Of a stretch of 64,000 bases of DNA, positions 22,541-37,800 are shown piece by piece (the first letter of the stretch is position 1; each line of letters opens with the position of its first letter). Source of the stretch: Sapria himalayana (taxonomy: Eukaryota; Streptophyta; Magnoliopsida; Malpighiales; Rafflesiaceae). A program made the position numbers and the translations under genes. The DNA is taken from assembly GCA_029783825.1 (NCBI GenBank), contig JAREIK010010306.1, forward strand, positions 146,898 to 210,897, given 5' to 3'. The notes beneath the pieces were generated by a model. It saw only the letters and a list, made by a program, of their open reading frames with translations, was not told where the DNA came from and ran no database searches.

Positions 22541-25500
22541 TACAGAATACATAAACTATAATTAATAAATCAGTAAACTCTTAAATACATAAACTATTAA
22601 ACTTCTATATACTACTTAATAATTAATAAATCTAATTTTTATTTTATTTATTATAATTTTAAATATTGATTTTAATTTTTTATTAGTTTATTTTTATAAA
22701 ATATTTATTACAAAATAAATTAGAGTGTGACAAATATAATTTAAATAATTTATTTTTAATTAAAAAAAATATAAGCTTATAAGAGAAGTATAAATTTAAA
22801 AATTGAAAATTATTATACATTAATTTATTATAGTTTAATCTTGAATTGATTTGTGTATTGTAAATATTTTTTAATTAATATCTATCTTTTTATTAATAGT
22901 TTATTAATTTAATTTTTGATCATTATTATATTATCTATCAATAAAATTGTTTATATTGAATTTAAATGATATATATTTATTAATATTAAAATAACTAAAT
23001 ATTGTATTCACATTTCAAAAAAATTTAAATATTATTATATTTTCAAAGGTTATAACCTATGAAAATGAGAAAAAATTTCAAATTTTTTTTTGTTATTTAT
23101 TGTTTAAATAAAACCTATAAACCACTAAATGCCTAAAAACATAAATTTCTAAACTTTTAAATGACAAAACTTCTAAATACTTAAACCATTAAACAGGTGT
23201 ACATTAATAATAAATCATAAATCTCATTTTAATTTTTATTCAGTATAATTTTAAATTTTTATTTTAATTATTTATCAGTTTATTTTTATAGAAATATTAA
23301 TTACAAAATAAATTATTAGTTAGATAGATATACTTTAAATAATTTATATTTTATCAAAAAAAACTCTAAGCTTATAAAAATAGGCACAATTTTAAAAACA
23401 AAAATTTATTATTTAGTAAAATATTTTATTTTGATTTTGTATCATTTTAGATTTTGCATTTATGTTTTAATTTATATCATTATTTTTAATAATAGTTTAT
23501 TAATTATTTATATATCTTTATTATGATATCTATTAATAAAATTATTTATATTTGAGTTTACATTATATATAATTATTAAGATTATTATAACTAAATATTA
23601 TATTCACATTTAAAAAAATTAAAAATTATTATATTTTCAAAGGTTATAACCTTCAAAAATTAAAAAAAACAATTAATTAAATTTTTTGTTTTATAATTCT
23701 TTAAATAAAAACTATAAATCACTAAATGCATAAACACTTAAATCACTAAACCCCAAAATACCTAAATAACTAAACCAATAAAACTGTATATACTTAATAA
23801 TAAATCTCACTTTTATTTGTGTTCATTATAATTTTAAATATTCATTTTAATTATTTTTTAGTTTATTTTTATAGAATTATAAATTACAAAATATATTATG
23901 AGGAAGAAAAATATAATTTAAATAATATACTTTTAAGAACAAAAAATATAAACTTATAAAAATAAGCAAAACATCAAAAACATTATTATTTAGTAATTTA
24001 TTTTAATTTGATTTTGAATAAATTTAGGGTTTGCAAATATATTTTAAATAATATCTATCTTATTTATAATAGTTTATTAATTTATTTTTCAATTATTAAT
24101 ATAATATCTATCAATATAATTGTTTATATTGAATTGATATGATATATAATTATTAATATTATCAAAAATAAATATAGTATTCACATTTAAAAAATTTAAA
24201 AATTCTTATATTTTCAAAGGTTATAACCTTCAAAAATTAGAAATAATAACAAAAAAATAAATTTTTTGTTATATCATTGTTTAAATAAATCTTATAAACC
24301 ATTAAATACCTAAACACATAAATCTCTAAACTCCTAAACCCCGAAGCCCATAAATACTTAAACCTTTAGACTAGTAAACCTTAAATATAATTTAAATAAT
24401 TTATTGAAATATTAATTACAAAATAAATTATGAGTGATACAAATATAATTTAAATAATTTATTTTTTATCAAAAAAATATATAATCTTATAAAATGAGGC
24501 AAAAACTAAAAAACAAAAATTATTATTTAGTAAAAATTTACTTTGATTTTTAATCATTTTAGTTTTTGTAATTAAATTTTAATTTATATCTATCATATTA
24601 ATAATAGTTTATTAATTTATTTTTTGATAATTGATATAATATCTATCAATAAAATTGTTTATATTTAGTTTATATTATATATTTTTATAATAATATTTAT
24701 TACTAAATATTATATTCACATTTTTAAAAAATTTTAAAATTATTATATTTTCAAAGGTTATAATTTTTGAAAATTTGAAAAAATATCAAAAATAATTTAT
24801 TTCTTATTTCATTGTTTAAATAAAACCTATAAACCACTAAATGCCTAAATACTTAAATGAATAACTTCTAAATCTCGAAAACCCTAAATATATAATTTTT
24901 TTAATCAGATATATCCTAAATAATAAACAATAAATCTCATTTTTATTTTTTTCATTATAATTTTAAATATTCATTTTAATTCTTTATTTGTTTATTTTTA
25001 TATAAATATTAATAGAAAAATAAATTATGTGTTAGAAAATTATAATTTATATTAATTATTTTTCATCAAAAAAATATAGATAAACTTATTAAAAGAAAAA
25101 AAAAATTAAAAACAAAAAATTATTATATAATAATATAATTTTCTATGCTTCTGGATCATTATTGGTTTGGTAATTATATTTTAATTGATATCTATCTTAT
25201 TAATAATAGATTATTAATTTATTTTTTGATCATTATTAGAATATTTATCAATAAAATTGTTTATATTGAAATTATTTGATATTTAAATATAATCATTATT
25301 ATAAGTAAATATTGAATTCAATTTTGAAAAAATTTTAAAAATTATTATATTTTCAAAGCTTATAACCTTTGAAAATGTGAAAAAAATAAAAAAATATATT
25401 TTTTTGATATTTCATTATTTAAATAAAACCTATAAACCACTAAATTCCTAAACACTTAATTCAATAACTCCTAAATCTCTAAAACCCTAAATAATAAATA

Positions 25501-26266
25501 ATAATCCTTTTAAACCGGTAACCCTAAATAATAAATAATAAATCTCAATATTATTTTTTTCATTATAATTTTAAATATTCATTTTAATTATTTTTTTGTT
25601 TATTGTTATATAAATATTAATTACAAAATAAATTATGAGTTAGACAAATATAATTTATATAAATTATTTTTCATCGAAAAAATAAATAAACTTATAAAAA
25701 GAATAAAAAATTTAAAAACTAAAATTTATAATATAGTAATATATTTTGCTCTCCTTTTGAATCATTTTAGATTTTGTATTTATATTTTAATTGATATCTA
25801 TCTTATTAATAATTGTTTATTAATTTTTTTTGATCATTATTAGAATATTTATCAATAAAATTGTGTATATTGAATTTATATGATATATAAATATAATGAT
25901 TATTATAACTAAATATTGAATTCACTTTTGAAAAAAACTTAAAAATTATTATATTTACAAAGGTTATAACCTTTGGAAATATGAAAAAATAATAAAAAGA
26001 AATTTTATGTTATTTTATTTTTTAAATAAAACCTATAAACCACTAAATGCATACATACTTATATTAGTAAACTCTTAAACCCCATAATGCCTAAATACAT
26101 AAACCATTAAACCGCTATATACTACTTAATAAATTAAATTTTTATTTCAATTTATTATTATTTTAAATATTCATTTTAATTATTTATTAGTTTATTTTTA
26201 TAAAAATTTTTATTACAAAATAAATTATGAGTGCGACACATATAATTTAAATAATTTATTTTTAAT

Positions 26267-26268
<2 letters not shown>

Positions 26269-26302
<34 letters not shown>
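26269..26302. repeat. AT dinucleotide microsatellite
   Basis: A perfect (AT)n run in the monomer linker, replacing the usual short AAAAAATATATGC stretch before ATTATAAAAGAA. Confidence 0.95.
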
Positions 26303-26305
<3 letters not shown>

Positions 26306-29300
26306 TATAAAAGAATTAAAAATTTAAAAATCAAAAATTATTATCCACTAATATATTTTACTTTAATTTTGAATCAATTTGGGTTTGGTAAATATTTTTT
26401 AATTAATATCTATTTTATTATTAATAGTTTATTAATTTAATTTTTAATCATTATTATAATATCTATCAATAAAATTATTTATATTGAATTTATATCATAT
26501 ATAATTATTAATATTATTATAACTAAATATTATTTTCATATTTCAAAAAATTTTAAATATTAATTTATTTTTAATGATTATAACTTTTGAAAATTAGAAA
26601 AAATCTAAATTTTTTTTTTATTATATAAATCAAAACTATAAACCACTAAATGCCTAAAAACATAAATTAATAAACTCCTAAATGACAAAAGTCCTAAATA
26701 ATCAAACCATTAAACTGGTATACCACATATAATAAATCATAAATCTCATTTTAATTTGTATTCATTATTATTTTAAATATTTATTTTAATTATTTATTAG
26801 TTTATTTTTATAGCAATATTAATTACAAAATAAATAATGTGTTAGTCAAATATAACTTTAATAATTTATTTTCAATCAGAAAAAATATAAGCTTATAAAA
26901 AGAAGTAAAAATTTAAAAACAAAAAAGTATTATTTAGTAATAAATTTTACTTTGATTTTGAATCTTTATATATAGGTCTTGCAATTATATTTTAATTGCT
27001 ATCAATCTTATTAATAAAAGTTTATTAAGGTATTATTTGATGTGTTTTATAATATCTGACAATAAAATTACTAATATTCAATTTAAATGTCTTATAATTA
27101 TTAAGATTATTATAACAAAATATTATATTTACATCTGAAGAAAATTTAAAAATAATTATATTTTCAAATGTTATAACCTTCAAAAATGATATAAAATCAC
27201 AAAAATAAATTTTTTATTATTTAAATAAAACTTATAAACCACTAAATGCCTAAACATTTAAATCTCTAGACTCCTAAACACCAAAATCCCCTAAATACTT
27301 AAACCATAAAACATATATAACCTAAATAATAAATCTCATTTTTATTTGTATTCATTATAATTTTAAATATTAATTTTAATTATTTTTTAGTTTATTTTTA
27401 TAGATATATTATTTACAAATTAAATAATGAGTGAGACATATAATTTAAATAAATTATTTTTTATTTTAAAAAAATAAGCTTATAAAAATAAACAAAATTT
27501 TAAAAATTTAAAATTTTGTTTAGTAATATAATTTACTTTGATTTTGAATTATTTTGGTTTCAACAAATATATTTTAATTAATATCTATCTTATTAATAAT
27601 AGTTTATTATTTTATTTTTTGATTATTATAATAATATATATTAATAAATTTTTTTATATTGAATATACAACAAATATAATTTTTAAGATTATTATAACTA
27701 AGTATTGTATCCATTTTTTATAACTATTAAAAAATTAATATATTTTTAAAGGTTATAACATTTGAAAATCACGAAAATTCAAAAAAAATAATTTTTTTGT
27801 TATTTCTTTGATTAAATCAAACCTATAAACACCTAAATGTGTAAACATATAAATCAATAAACTCATTAACCCCAAAACCACAAAAAACTTAAACAATTAA
27901 ATAGTTATACCCTAAATAATAAATCATAAATCTCATTTTTATTAGTATTCATTATAATTTTAAATATACATTTTAATTATTTATTAGATTAATTTTATAG
28001 AAATATAAATTAAAAAATAAATTATTAGTGAGACAAATATAATTTAAAAATTTTATTTTTCATCAAAAAAATATATAGGCTTATTAATGGATACAAATAT
28101 TTAAAATTTAAAATTAATATTTCGTAAAATATTTCACTTTGATTTTGAATCATTTTAGGTTTTATAAAATATATTATAAACAAAATTTATCTAATTAATA
28201 ATGTTTATTACTTTTATATAATCATTATTATAATATATATCAATAAAATATTTTAAATTGAATTTATATGATATATAATTATTATAATTATTATAACTTC
28301 ATATTATATTCACTTTTCAAAAAAAATTATAAATTATTATATTTTCAAAGGTTATAACATTCAAAAATGAAAAAAAATAATAAAAATAAATTTTTTGTTA
28401 TTTTATTTTTTATATAAAACCTATAAACCACTAAATGACTAAATTTTAAAATGACTAAACTACTAAACCCCGAAGCCCATAAATACTTCAAACATTAAAT
28501 TAGTATATTCCAAAAAATAAATCATAAATCTAATTTTTATTAGTATTCATTATAATTTTAAATATTCATTTTAATTATTTATAAGTTTATTTTTATAGAA
28601 ATATTAATTACAAAATAATTTATTAGTGTGACATATAAAGTTTAAATAATCTAGTTTTCATTAAAAAAATGCTTATAAAAAAGGCAAATTTTTAGAAATA
28701 AATAATTATTATTTAGTAATATATCTTATTTTTATTTTGAATCATTTTAGATTTTAAAATTATATTTTAATATTTATCTTTCTTATAAATACTAGTTTAT
28801 TAATTTATTTATTGATCATTATTATAATATCTATCAATAAAATTATTTATATTGAGTTCACATTACATATAATTATTAAGATTAGTATTACTATATATTA
28901 TATTCACATTTAAAAAAAATTAAAAATTATTATATTTTGAAAGGTACCTTCAAAATTTTAAAAAAATCTAAAAATTAAATTTTTTGTTTTTTCATTATTT
29001 AAATAAAAGTGATAAATCACTAAAGTTCTAAACAATTAAATCACTAAACTCCTAAACCAGAAAACACCAAAATACTTAAACAATTAAACCGGTATATCCT
29101 GAATAATAAATAATAAATCTCAATTTTATTTGTATTCATTATAATTTTAAATATTCATTTTAATTATTTATTAGTTTATTCTTATATAATTATAAATTAC
29201 AAAATAAATTATGAGTAAGACAAATATAATTTAAATAATTTATTTATAAAAACAAAAATATAAACTTATAAAAAAAGCAAAACATTCAAATAAATTATTA

Positions 29301-30082
29301 TTTAGTAATATATTTTACTTTGATTTTGAATAAATTTAGATTTTGCAAATATAATTTAAATAATATATATCTTATTAATAATAGTTTATTAAATTTTTTT
29401 TGATCATTATTATAATATCTACCACTGTAATTATTTATATTGAATTTAAATGACTTAACATTTGAAAAAAATTAAAAAATTATTATATTTTCATATGTTA
29501 TAACCTTTGAAAATGTGAAAAAATAACAAAAATAATTTTTTTTTTGTAATTTCATTGTTTAAATAAATCCTATAAACCACTAAATGCCTAAATACTTAAA
29601 TCAATTACTCCTAAATCTCGAAAACCATAAATAGATAATCATTTTAAACTAGTATACCCTAAATAATAAATAATAAATCTCAATATTATTTTTTTCATTA
29701 TAATTTAAAATCTTCATTTTAATTATTTATTCATTTTTTTATATAATTATTAATTATAGAATAAATTGAGTTAGACAAATATAATTTATATAATTATTTT
29801 TCATCAAAAAAATATAGATAAACTTTTTAAAATAAAAAAAATTCAAAACAAAAATTTATTATATAGTAATATATTTTGCTTTGTTTCTGAATCATTTTAG
29901 GTTTTGTAATTATATTTAAATTGATAATCATCTTATTAATAATAGATTATTAATTTATTCTTTGATCATTATAAGAATATTTATCTATAAAAAAATTTAT
30001 ATTGAATTTATATGATATATAAATATAATGATTATTATAACTAAATATTGTATTCACTTTTGAAAAAAATTTAAAAATTATT

Positions 30083-30114
30083 ATATTTTCAAAGGTTATA
30101 ACCTTTGAAAATAT
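30083..30114. repeat. Perfect 32-bp palindrome of the satellite monomer
   Basis: The centre is AAAGGTTATAACCTTT with symmetric flanks ATATTTTC and GAAAATAT, so the 32 bases equal their own reverse complement, with the axis at 30098/30099. Most monomers keep at least the GGTTATAACC core. Other perfect or near-perfect copies lie at 41477-41500 (24 bp), 43259-43282 and 58586-58617 (32 bp). Confidence 0.95.
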
Positions 30115-31485
30115 CATAAAATAAAAAAAATAAATTTTTTATATATTTTTTTTAAATAACACCTATAAACCACTTAATGCATGCATAGTTAAATCAGTAA
30201 ACTCCTAAACCCCGTAATGCCAAAATACATAAACCATTAAACCGCTATATACTACTTAATAACTAATAAATCTAATTTTTAATCCTATTTATTATAATTT
30301 TAAATATTCATTTTAATTATTTATTAGTTTATTTTCATAGAAATATTTATTACAAAATAAATTATGAGTGTGAAAAATATAATTTAAAAAATATATATGC
30401 TTATAAAAGAAGTAAAAATTTAAAAATTAAAAATTATTATCCAGAAATATATTTTACTATAATTTTGAATCAATTTGGGTTTTGTAATTATTTTTTAATT
30501 AATATCTATCTTAATATCAATAGTTTATAAATTTAATTTTGATCATTATTATAATATATATCAAAAAAATTCTTTATATTGAATTTATATGATATATAAT
30601 TATTAATATTATTATAACTAAGTATTGTATTCACATTTCAAAAAATTTTAAATATTATTATATTTTAAAAGGTTATAATCTATGAAAATGAAAAAAAATT
30701 ATAGAAATTTTTTTTTATATTTTATTTTTTTAAATAAAACGTATAAACCACTAAAAGCCTAAAAACATAAATCGAAAAAATCCTAAACGAAAAAACCTCT
30801 AAATACTAAATCCATTAAACTAGTATACATTAATAATAAATCATAAATCTCATTTTAAATTTTATTCAGTATAATTTTAAATTTTTATTTTAAATATTTA
30901 TAAGTTTATTTTTATAGAAATATTAATTACAAAATAAATTATTAATGAGAAAAATCTAATTTAAAATAAACCAGTGTCCCTAAATAATAAATAATAAATC
31001 TCATTTTTTTTCATTATAATTTTAAATATTCATTTTAATTATTTATTTGTTTATTTTTATAAATATATTAATTACTGAATAAATTATGAGTTATACAAAT
31101 ATAATTTATATAAATAATTTTTCATCAAAAAAAATATACATAACCTTTTTAAAAGAAAAAAAATTCAAAACAAAAAATTATTATATAGTTATATATTTTG
31201 CTTTGCATCTGAATCATTTTAGGTTTTGTAATTATATTCTAATTAATATCTATCTTATTAATAATAGATTATTAATTTGTTTTTTGATCGTTATTAGAAT
31301 ATTAATCAATAAAATTATTTATATTGAATTTATATGATATATAAATATAATGATTATTATAACTAAATATTATATTTACATTTGAAAATAATTTAAAAAT
31401 TATTATATTTATAAAGGTAATCATCTTTTAAAATGAGGTAAAATCACAAAAATAAATTTTTTGTTATTTTATTGTTTATATAAAA

Positions 31486-31565
31486 CCTATAAACTACTAA
31501 ATGCCTAAATGCTTAAATCATTAATCTCCTAAACCCCAAAACCCTTAAATACTTAAACATTTAAA
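31486..31565 (+). repeat. Second example of 8-nt-periodic TAAA tract
   Basis: Ten consecutive 8-mers with no phase slip, eight ending exactly in TAAA (for example CTACTAAA, CTCCTAAA). The tract continues into the CATTTAAACC/GGTTTAAG inverted motif that marks this monomer class. Confidence 0.85.
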
Positions 31566-32497
31566 CCATCTTTAAAGGTTTAAGTATTTATAAATAATAT
31601 ATAAATATCTATCAATAAATAATAGTTTATTAATTGATTTTTTGATCATTATTATATTTATATTTATATTTAGTTTATTAATATCTATCAATAAAATTGT
31701 TTATTTTTAATTTACATGATATATAATTATTAGGTTTATTATAACTAAATATTGTATTCACATTTGAAAAAGATTTAAAAATTATTATATTTATAAATGT
31801 TATAACCTCAAAATTGATAAAAAATTTGAAAAATAATTTTTTTTGTTATTTCATTATTTAAATAAAACATATAAACTACTAAATGCCTAAACACTTAAAT
31901 CACTAAACTCCTAAACTTTTAAATACTTAAAGCATTAAACCGGTATTCCCTAAATAATTAATCATAAATCTCATTTTTTTTGTATTCATTATAATTTTAA
32001 TATTCATTTTAATTAGTTATTAGTTTTTTTTATAGAAATATTAATTGCAAAATAAAATTATGAATGAGTCAAATATAATTTAAATAATTTATCTTCATCA
32101 AAAAAATTTATAAGCTTATAAAAAGAATTAAAAATTTAAAAATAAAAATTTATTATTTAGTAATATATTTTACTTTGATTTTGAATCATTTTAGGTTATG
32201 CAAATATATTTTAATTAATATCTATCTTATTAATAATAGTTTATTAATCTATTTTATGATCAGTATTATAATATCGATCAATAAAATTATTTATATTAAA
32301 TTTACATGATATTTAATTTTTATGATTATTATAATTAAATATTGTATTAACATATGAAAAAAAAATTAAAAATTATAATTTTTTCAATGGTTATAACCGT
32401 GAAAATAAAAAAAAATCATAAAAATAATTTTTTTGTTATTTAATTATTTAAATAAAAATTATAAACCACAAAATACCTAAATAATTAAATTATTAAA

Positions 32498-33798
32498 CTT
32501 CTAATCCCTGATACTACTGCAGCACACACACATAGCGACGAACCACAAAAAACACGTGCACATATTTTTGTCCATTTTGGTGTACCATTAAGAGGGGCCA
32601 GCAAGTCCTGGAAGCAGCCAAAACTATGGGCCACCAGCTTATAGAGGGCCTCACTAGCAAGCCGAGATGATAACATTCAGACAACTGACGAGACTGAGCA
32701 AAGTGGTCTGGAGTAAACCCAAGAGTAGCTAGTAGTGGGTCCCACTAGCCATATCAGGCAGCATAGAGGGCCACCCAACAGTCACCCAACAGGAGTAGCG
32801 AGTAATACATGATTAATTGGAGAGCTGATAAAATCCGAAGCATCACCAAGCAGGACCAGTAAGCAATTGAGTCCAGACCAGCCATACGGGAGCAAAAGAT
32901 TCAAACTTGTAGTTTATGTTTGTAGTCTTATTTGTATTTTGAACTTTGTATGCACCATGTACTTGTAGAGATGGATCATGACATACTCACACACACAATC
33001 TTGTCTGTTCTCTATGTAACATGCAATGAGGGCAACTGGACCCATGAGTATCTCTAAGTGGGGCCCACTAATCCATTTTGTAAATACACATTACGGGTTG
33101 CTACACTCCCAGGAGCAGAAGACCAAACTTTATAGAATTTTATAATTTTACTTGTATTCTAGGTTGGTTGTACGCATAGATAATTAGACTATGAGATGGA
33201 TCTCATCACACATGCACACCGATGCATGCATGTTTTTTGATATTTTGTCGGTACAACATACAGCCACTTCTTGGAGCTCGAGGAGGAAGCATTCTAACCC
33301 AAGAGATACTCTTTTGAGGATCATTGGAGCAAAAGAATGTGGAATTCAGAGGAGAGAATGAATTGACAAAGTGCCGTAGATAAGGACTTGTGGATTTATA
33401 GCTATTCAATTTTACATGTATTCCATTGCATAGTAATGACATATGCAAATGCTTGATGCTGCATGTCACACACATGCACAATCTTATATTTGCATAGTTT
33501 TAATATTGAATATCATTCAGGTTCCTCCAAAAGGCTTGGACAAATCTGAATTGAAAGGAAGCAGTGGGCATAATGACTCAATGCAAACTCTAAATTCCGG
33601 GAATGCCAGGTGATTTTAGTTGTATTCGTACTCTTGGAATTATTAGGCATTATGTTTTTTATGTATTTTATGCATAAAATCATTAAGGTGCATATGATTT
33701 GGTGGGCTGGCCTAAATTAGTCAGCTTTATAGTCTCTTGTAAGTTGTGTGCCTAAATGATAAATAAAGTGTGTATTTTCAAAAAAAAAACAAAAAAAA
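32498..33798 (+). other. Non-satellite segment copy B, part 1 (homologue of 13541-14825)
   Basis: Colinear with copy A at about 88% identity by eye over the first ~190 bp. It keeps GTGGGTCCCAC at 32735-32745, GTGGGGCCCAC at 33058-33068, the acceptor-like CATTCAG followed by the PPKGLDKSE frame at 33521, a donor-like CCAG-GTGATT near 33607, AATAAA at 33762-33767 and the A-tract from 33780. The minus-strand frame at 33206-33481 differs from its copy A partner at well over ten of 91 residues, which argues against a conserved protein. No known family is recognised. Confidence 0.6.
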
Positions 33799-34806
33799 AC
33801 CATAACACAAAACTTTAAATCCTAAGCCTTAAACCATAAACTATATCCATGGTCCATAAACCCTAAATCCTAAATTTAATGTTTTGTAATTTTATAATCA
33901 AATGACTAAGTGTTAAATTTAAATTGAAATTCACAACTTTTATGAATGTCAAAGATTTATCTTTTTGTATATGTAACACAAAGTCGTGACTCAAGGGGTG
34001 AGTTATGGATTCAGTCTCTTTCTTGCTTTAGATTATTGTAGCATTAGCAATGCTCATGATTGTATATTTCGTTTCTAGAACACAAAATCATATCGATGTG
34101 AATATGCCATAACTTGTGTCTCTCTGTTGAACATATTGTTATGGCACTAAGATTGATCATGAATACATATTTAATCACTATAATACTGGGTCACATATTG
34201 TATATGACCATAGCTTGTGCATTTTATCTTTATATTGCAAAGTCATTGCACTAGGAATGATTGTAACTTTGGACATTCCTCAAAAGCAAAAGACATGACC
34301 TTAGAAATATTAAAAGCTCAAGTATTACTCTTTATAACTTTCTATAGCTAAAATTCTTGGGATTGGAAATATCACTATGCCATTTTTCTTTGATTTGTGA
34401 CCTCAAGTGTCAATATGCAAGACTAATATTTTGAGCAATTATTAAAACCTTTTATACATTTGAATATGATTCATTTACACTTTTTTGGGTATTGTGAGCA
34501 TGTATACATAACTCATTTAATATAAAAAAAAGAAATGATACTTTTCATATCCATGAGGATATAAAAAAAAGGCTTAGACATGCCAATAAAATAAATTTTT
34601 TGATTCTTCATTGAAAGAGAGCCCATACTTCTTCCCCTGCTCAAACCGCCCCAGGGGTAGTTTGTACTAATAGGATACAAGGGGGTTATTTTTTTAGAGG
34701 TGAACTATGTTTAAAAATAATTGCTTTGAGTGTGTGCATGAGAGATATTTTAGAAGAAATTACAATAATCTCTATAAATAGCAACCTCAACAATTAAAAT
34801 TATTCA
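33799..34806. other. Non-satellite segment copy B, part 2
   Basis: Homologue of 14826-15810: it starts with the telomere-like CATAAACCCTAAATCC patch, then unclassified low-copy sequence. It ends earlier than copy A (after CAACCTCAACAATT) and passes through a TTTTAA hexamer run at about 34815-34846 into the satellite. No gene or RNA is seen. Confidence 0.6.
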
Positions 34807-37800
34807 TTATAATTATTTTAATTTTAATTTTAATTTTAATTTTAATTATTTATCAGTTTATTTTTATAGAAATATTAATTACAAAATAAATTATTAGTGA
34901 GACAGATCTAAATTCAATTAAACTGGTATATCCTAAATAATAAAGAATAAATCTCATTTTTTTTCCTTTTAATTTTAAATATTCAAATTTAATTATTTAT
35001 TTGTTTATTTTTATATAAATATTAATTACAAGATAAATTATGAGTTACACAAATATAATTTATATAAATTATTCTTTATCAAAAGAATAAAGTTAAACTT
35101 TTTAATAGAAAAAAAAATTCAAAACAAAAAATTATTATATAGTAATATATTTTGCTTTGCTTCTGAATCATTTTAGGTTTTGTAATTATATTATAATTGA
35201 TATCTATCTTATTAATAATAAATTATTAATTTATTTTTTGATCATTATTAGAATATTTATCAATAAAATAGTTTATATTGAATTTATATGATATATAAAT
35301 ATAATGATTATTATAACTAAATATTGAATTCACTTTTGAAAAAAATTTAAAAATTATTATATTTTCTAAGGTTATAACCTTTGAAAATATCAAAAAATAA
35401 TAAAAAATAATTTTTATTTTTTTTATTTTTTGAATAAAACCTATAAACTACTAAATGCATACACTGTTAAATAAGTAAACTATTAGACCCCTTAATGCCT
35501 AAATACAATAACCATTAAACCGATATATAATACATAATAAATAATAAATCATATTTTTATTTTTATTTATTATAATTTTAAATATTCATTTTAATTATTT
35601 ATTAAGTTATTCTTATAGAAATATTTATTACAAAATAAATAATGAGTGTGACAAATATAATTTATTTTTTATGAAATAATATATATACGCATATAAAAGA
35701 AGTAAAAATTTAAAAATTTAAAATTATTATCTAGTAATATATTTTAGTTAAATTTTGAATCAATTTTGGTTTTGTAAATATTTTTTAATTAATTTCTATC
35801 TTTTTATTAATAGTTTATTAATTTAATTTTTGATCATTATTATAATATCTATCAATAAAATTGTTTATATTGAATTTATATGATATATAATTATTAATAT
35901 TATTATAAGTAAAATATTATATTTACTTTAAAAAAAATTTTAAATATTATTATATTTTCAAAGTTATAACCTATGAAAATGAGAAAAAATTATAAATTAT
36001 TTATTATCATTTTATTGTTTAAATAAAACCTATAAACCACTAAATGCCTAAAAACATAAATTGCTAAATTTTGAAATGACAAAACATCTAAATACTTAAA
36101 CCATTAAACTGGTATTCATTAATAACAAATCATAAATTTCATTTTAATTTTTATTCAGTATAATTTAGAATTTTTATTTTAAATATTTATCAGTTTATTT
36201 TTATAGAAATATTAATTACAAATTAAATTTTTAGTGAAACTGATATAATTAAAATTAAACTGGTATACCCTAAATAATAATTAATAAATCTCATTTTTTT
36301 CTTTATAATTTTAAATATTGATTTTAATTATTTATTTGTTTATTTTTATATAAATATTAATTACAAAATAAATTATGATTTAGACAAATATAATTTATGT
36401 AAATTATTTTTAATCAAAAAAATATAGATAAACTTTTTAAAATAAAAAAAAATTACAAAACAAAAAATTATTATATAGTAAAATATTTTGGTTTGCTTAT
36501 GAAACATTTTATGTTTTGTAATTATATTTTAATTGATATCTATCTTATTAATAATAGATTATTAATTTATTTTTTGATCATTATTAGAATATTAATCAAT
36601 AAAATTTATTATATGAATTTATGTGATATATAAATATGATGATTCTTATAACTAAATATTGTATTCACTTTTGAACAAAATTGAAAAATTATTATATTTT
36701 CAAATGTTATCACCTTAAAAAATGATAAAAAAATAATAAAAATAAATTTTATGTTATTTCATTTTTTAAATAAAACGTATAGATCATTAAATACTTACAT
36801 AAATCAGTAAGCTCATAAATCATGAAATCCCTAAATACACAAACCTTTTAACAACTATATACTACTTAATAAATAATAAATCACATTTTTATTTCTATTT
36901 ATTATAAATTTAAATATTAATTTTAATTATTTATAGTTTAATTTTATAGAAAAATTAATTACAAAATAAATTTCGAGTGAGACAAATATTATTTAAATAA
37001 TTTATTTTATTTAAAAAAAATATAATTTTATAAAAAGATGGAAAATTTTAAAAATTAAAAATTATTATTTAGTAATATATTTTGATTTGATTTTGAATCA
37101 TTTTGTGTTATGTAAATATATTGTAATTAATATTTATATTATTAATAATAGTTTATTAATTTAATTTTTGATCATTATTATAATATCTATCATTAAAATT
37201 ATTTATATTGAATTTATATGATATATATTTAGTAAGATTAATATAAGTATACATTGTATTCACATTTCAAAATATTTTAAAAATTATTTTATTTTCAAAG
37301 ATTATAATCTTTGAAAATCAGAAAAAATCAAAAAAAGAATTTTAAATTTTTATTATATAAATAAAAACTATAAACCAATAAATGCATAAAAACATAAATT
37401 ACTAAACACCTAAACGACAAAACTCCTAAATAATCAAACCATTAAACCGGTAAACCATATATAATAAATCATAAATCTCATTTTAATTTGTATTCATTAT
37501 AATTTTAAATATTCTTTTTAATTATTTATTAGTTTATTTTTTATAGAAATATCAATCACAGAATAAATAATGAGTGAGACAAATATAATTATAATAATTT
37601 ATTTTTAATCAAAAAAATTAAGCTTATTTAAAGATGTAAAAATTAAAAAAAAAATTATTATTTAGTAATATATTTTACATTGATTTTGAATCATTATATA
37701 TAGGTTTTGCAATTATATTTTAATTGCAATCAATCTTATTAAAGATAGTTTATTAATTTTTTATTTGATCATTTTTATAATATCGAACAATAAAATTACT

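Larger units (their letters stand above)
22541..32497 (+). repeat. Satellite array segment 3b
   Basis: About seventeen monomers of mixed classes. An (AT)n run lies at 26269-26302 in a linker position different from the 8420 run. A perfect 32-bp palindrome lies at 30083-30114. An unusually regular 8-nt tract of ten units lies at 31486-31565, next to the TTTAAACCATCTTTAAAGG marker. Near 29455 a monomer body is cut short (AATGACTTAACATTTGAAAA), indicating an internal deletion. Class order from about 27260 to 32480 is parallel to that seen inverted at 56.3-62.2 kb, with one monomer exchanged. No gene is seen. Confidence 0.93.

Noticed and set aside
30083..30114. Palindrome as a transcription terminator or transposon terminal repeat.
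   Set aside because: There is no loop, no T-run logic for a eukaryotic context, and no target duplication flanking the monomer.
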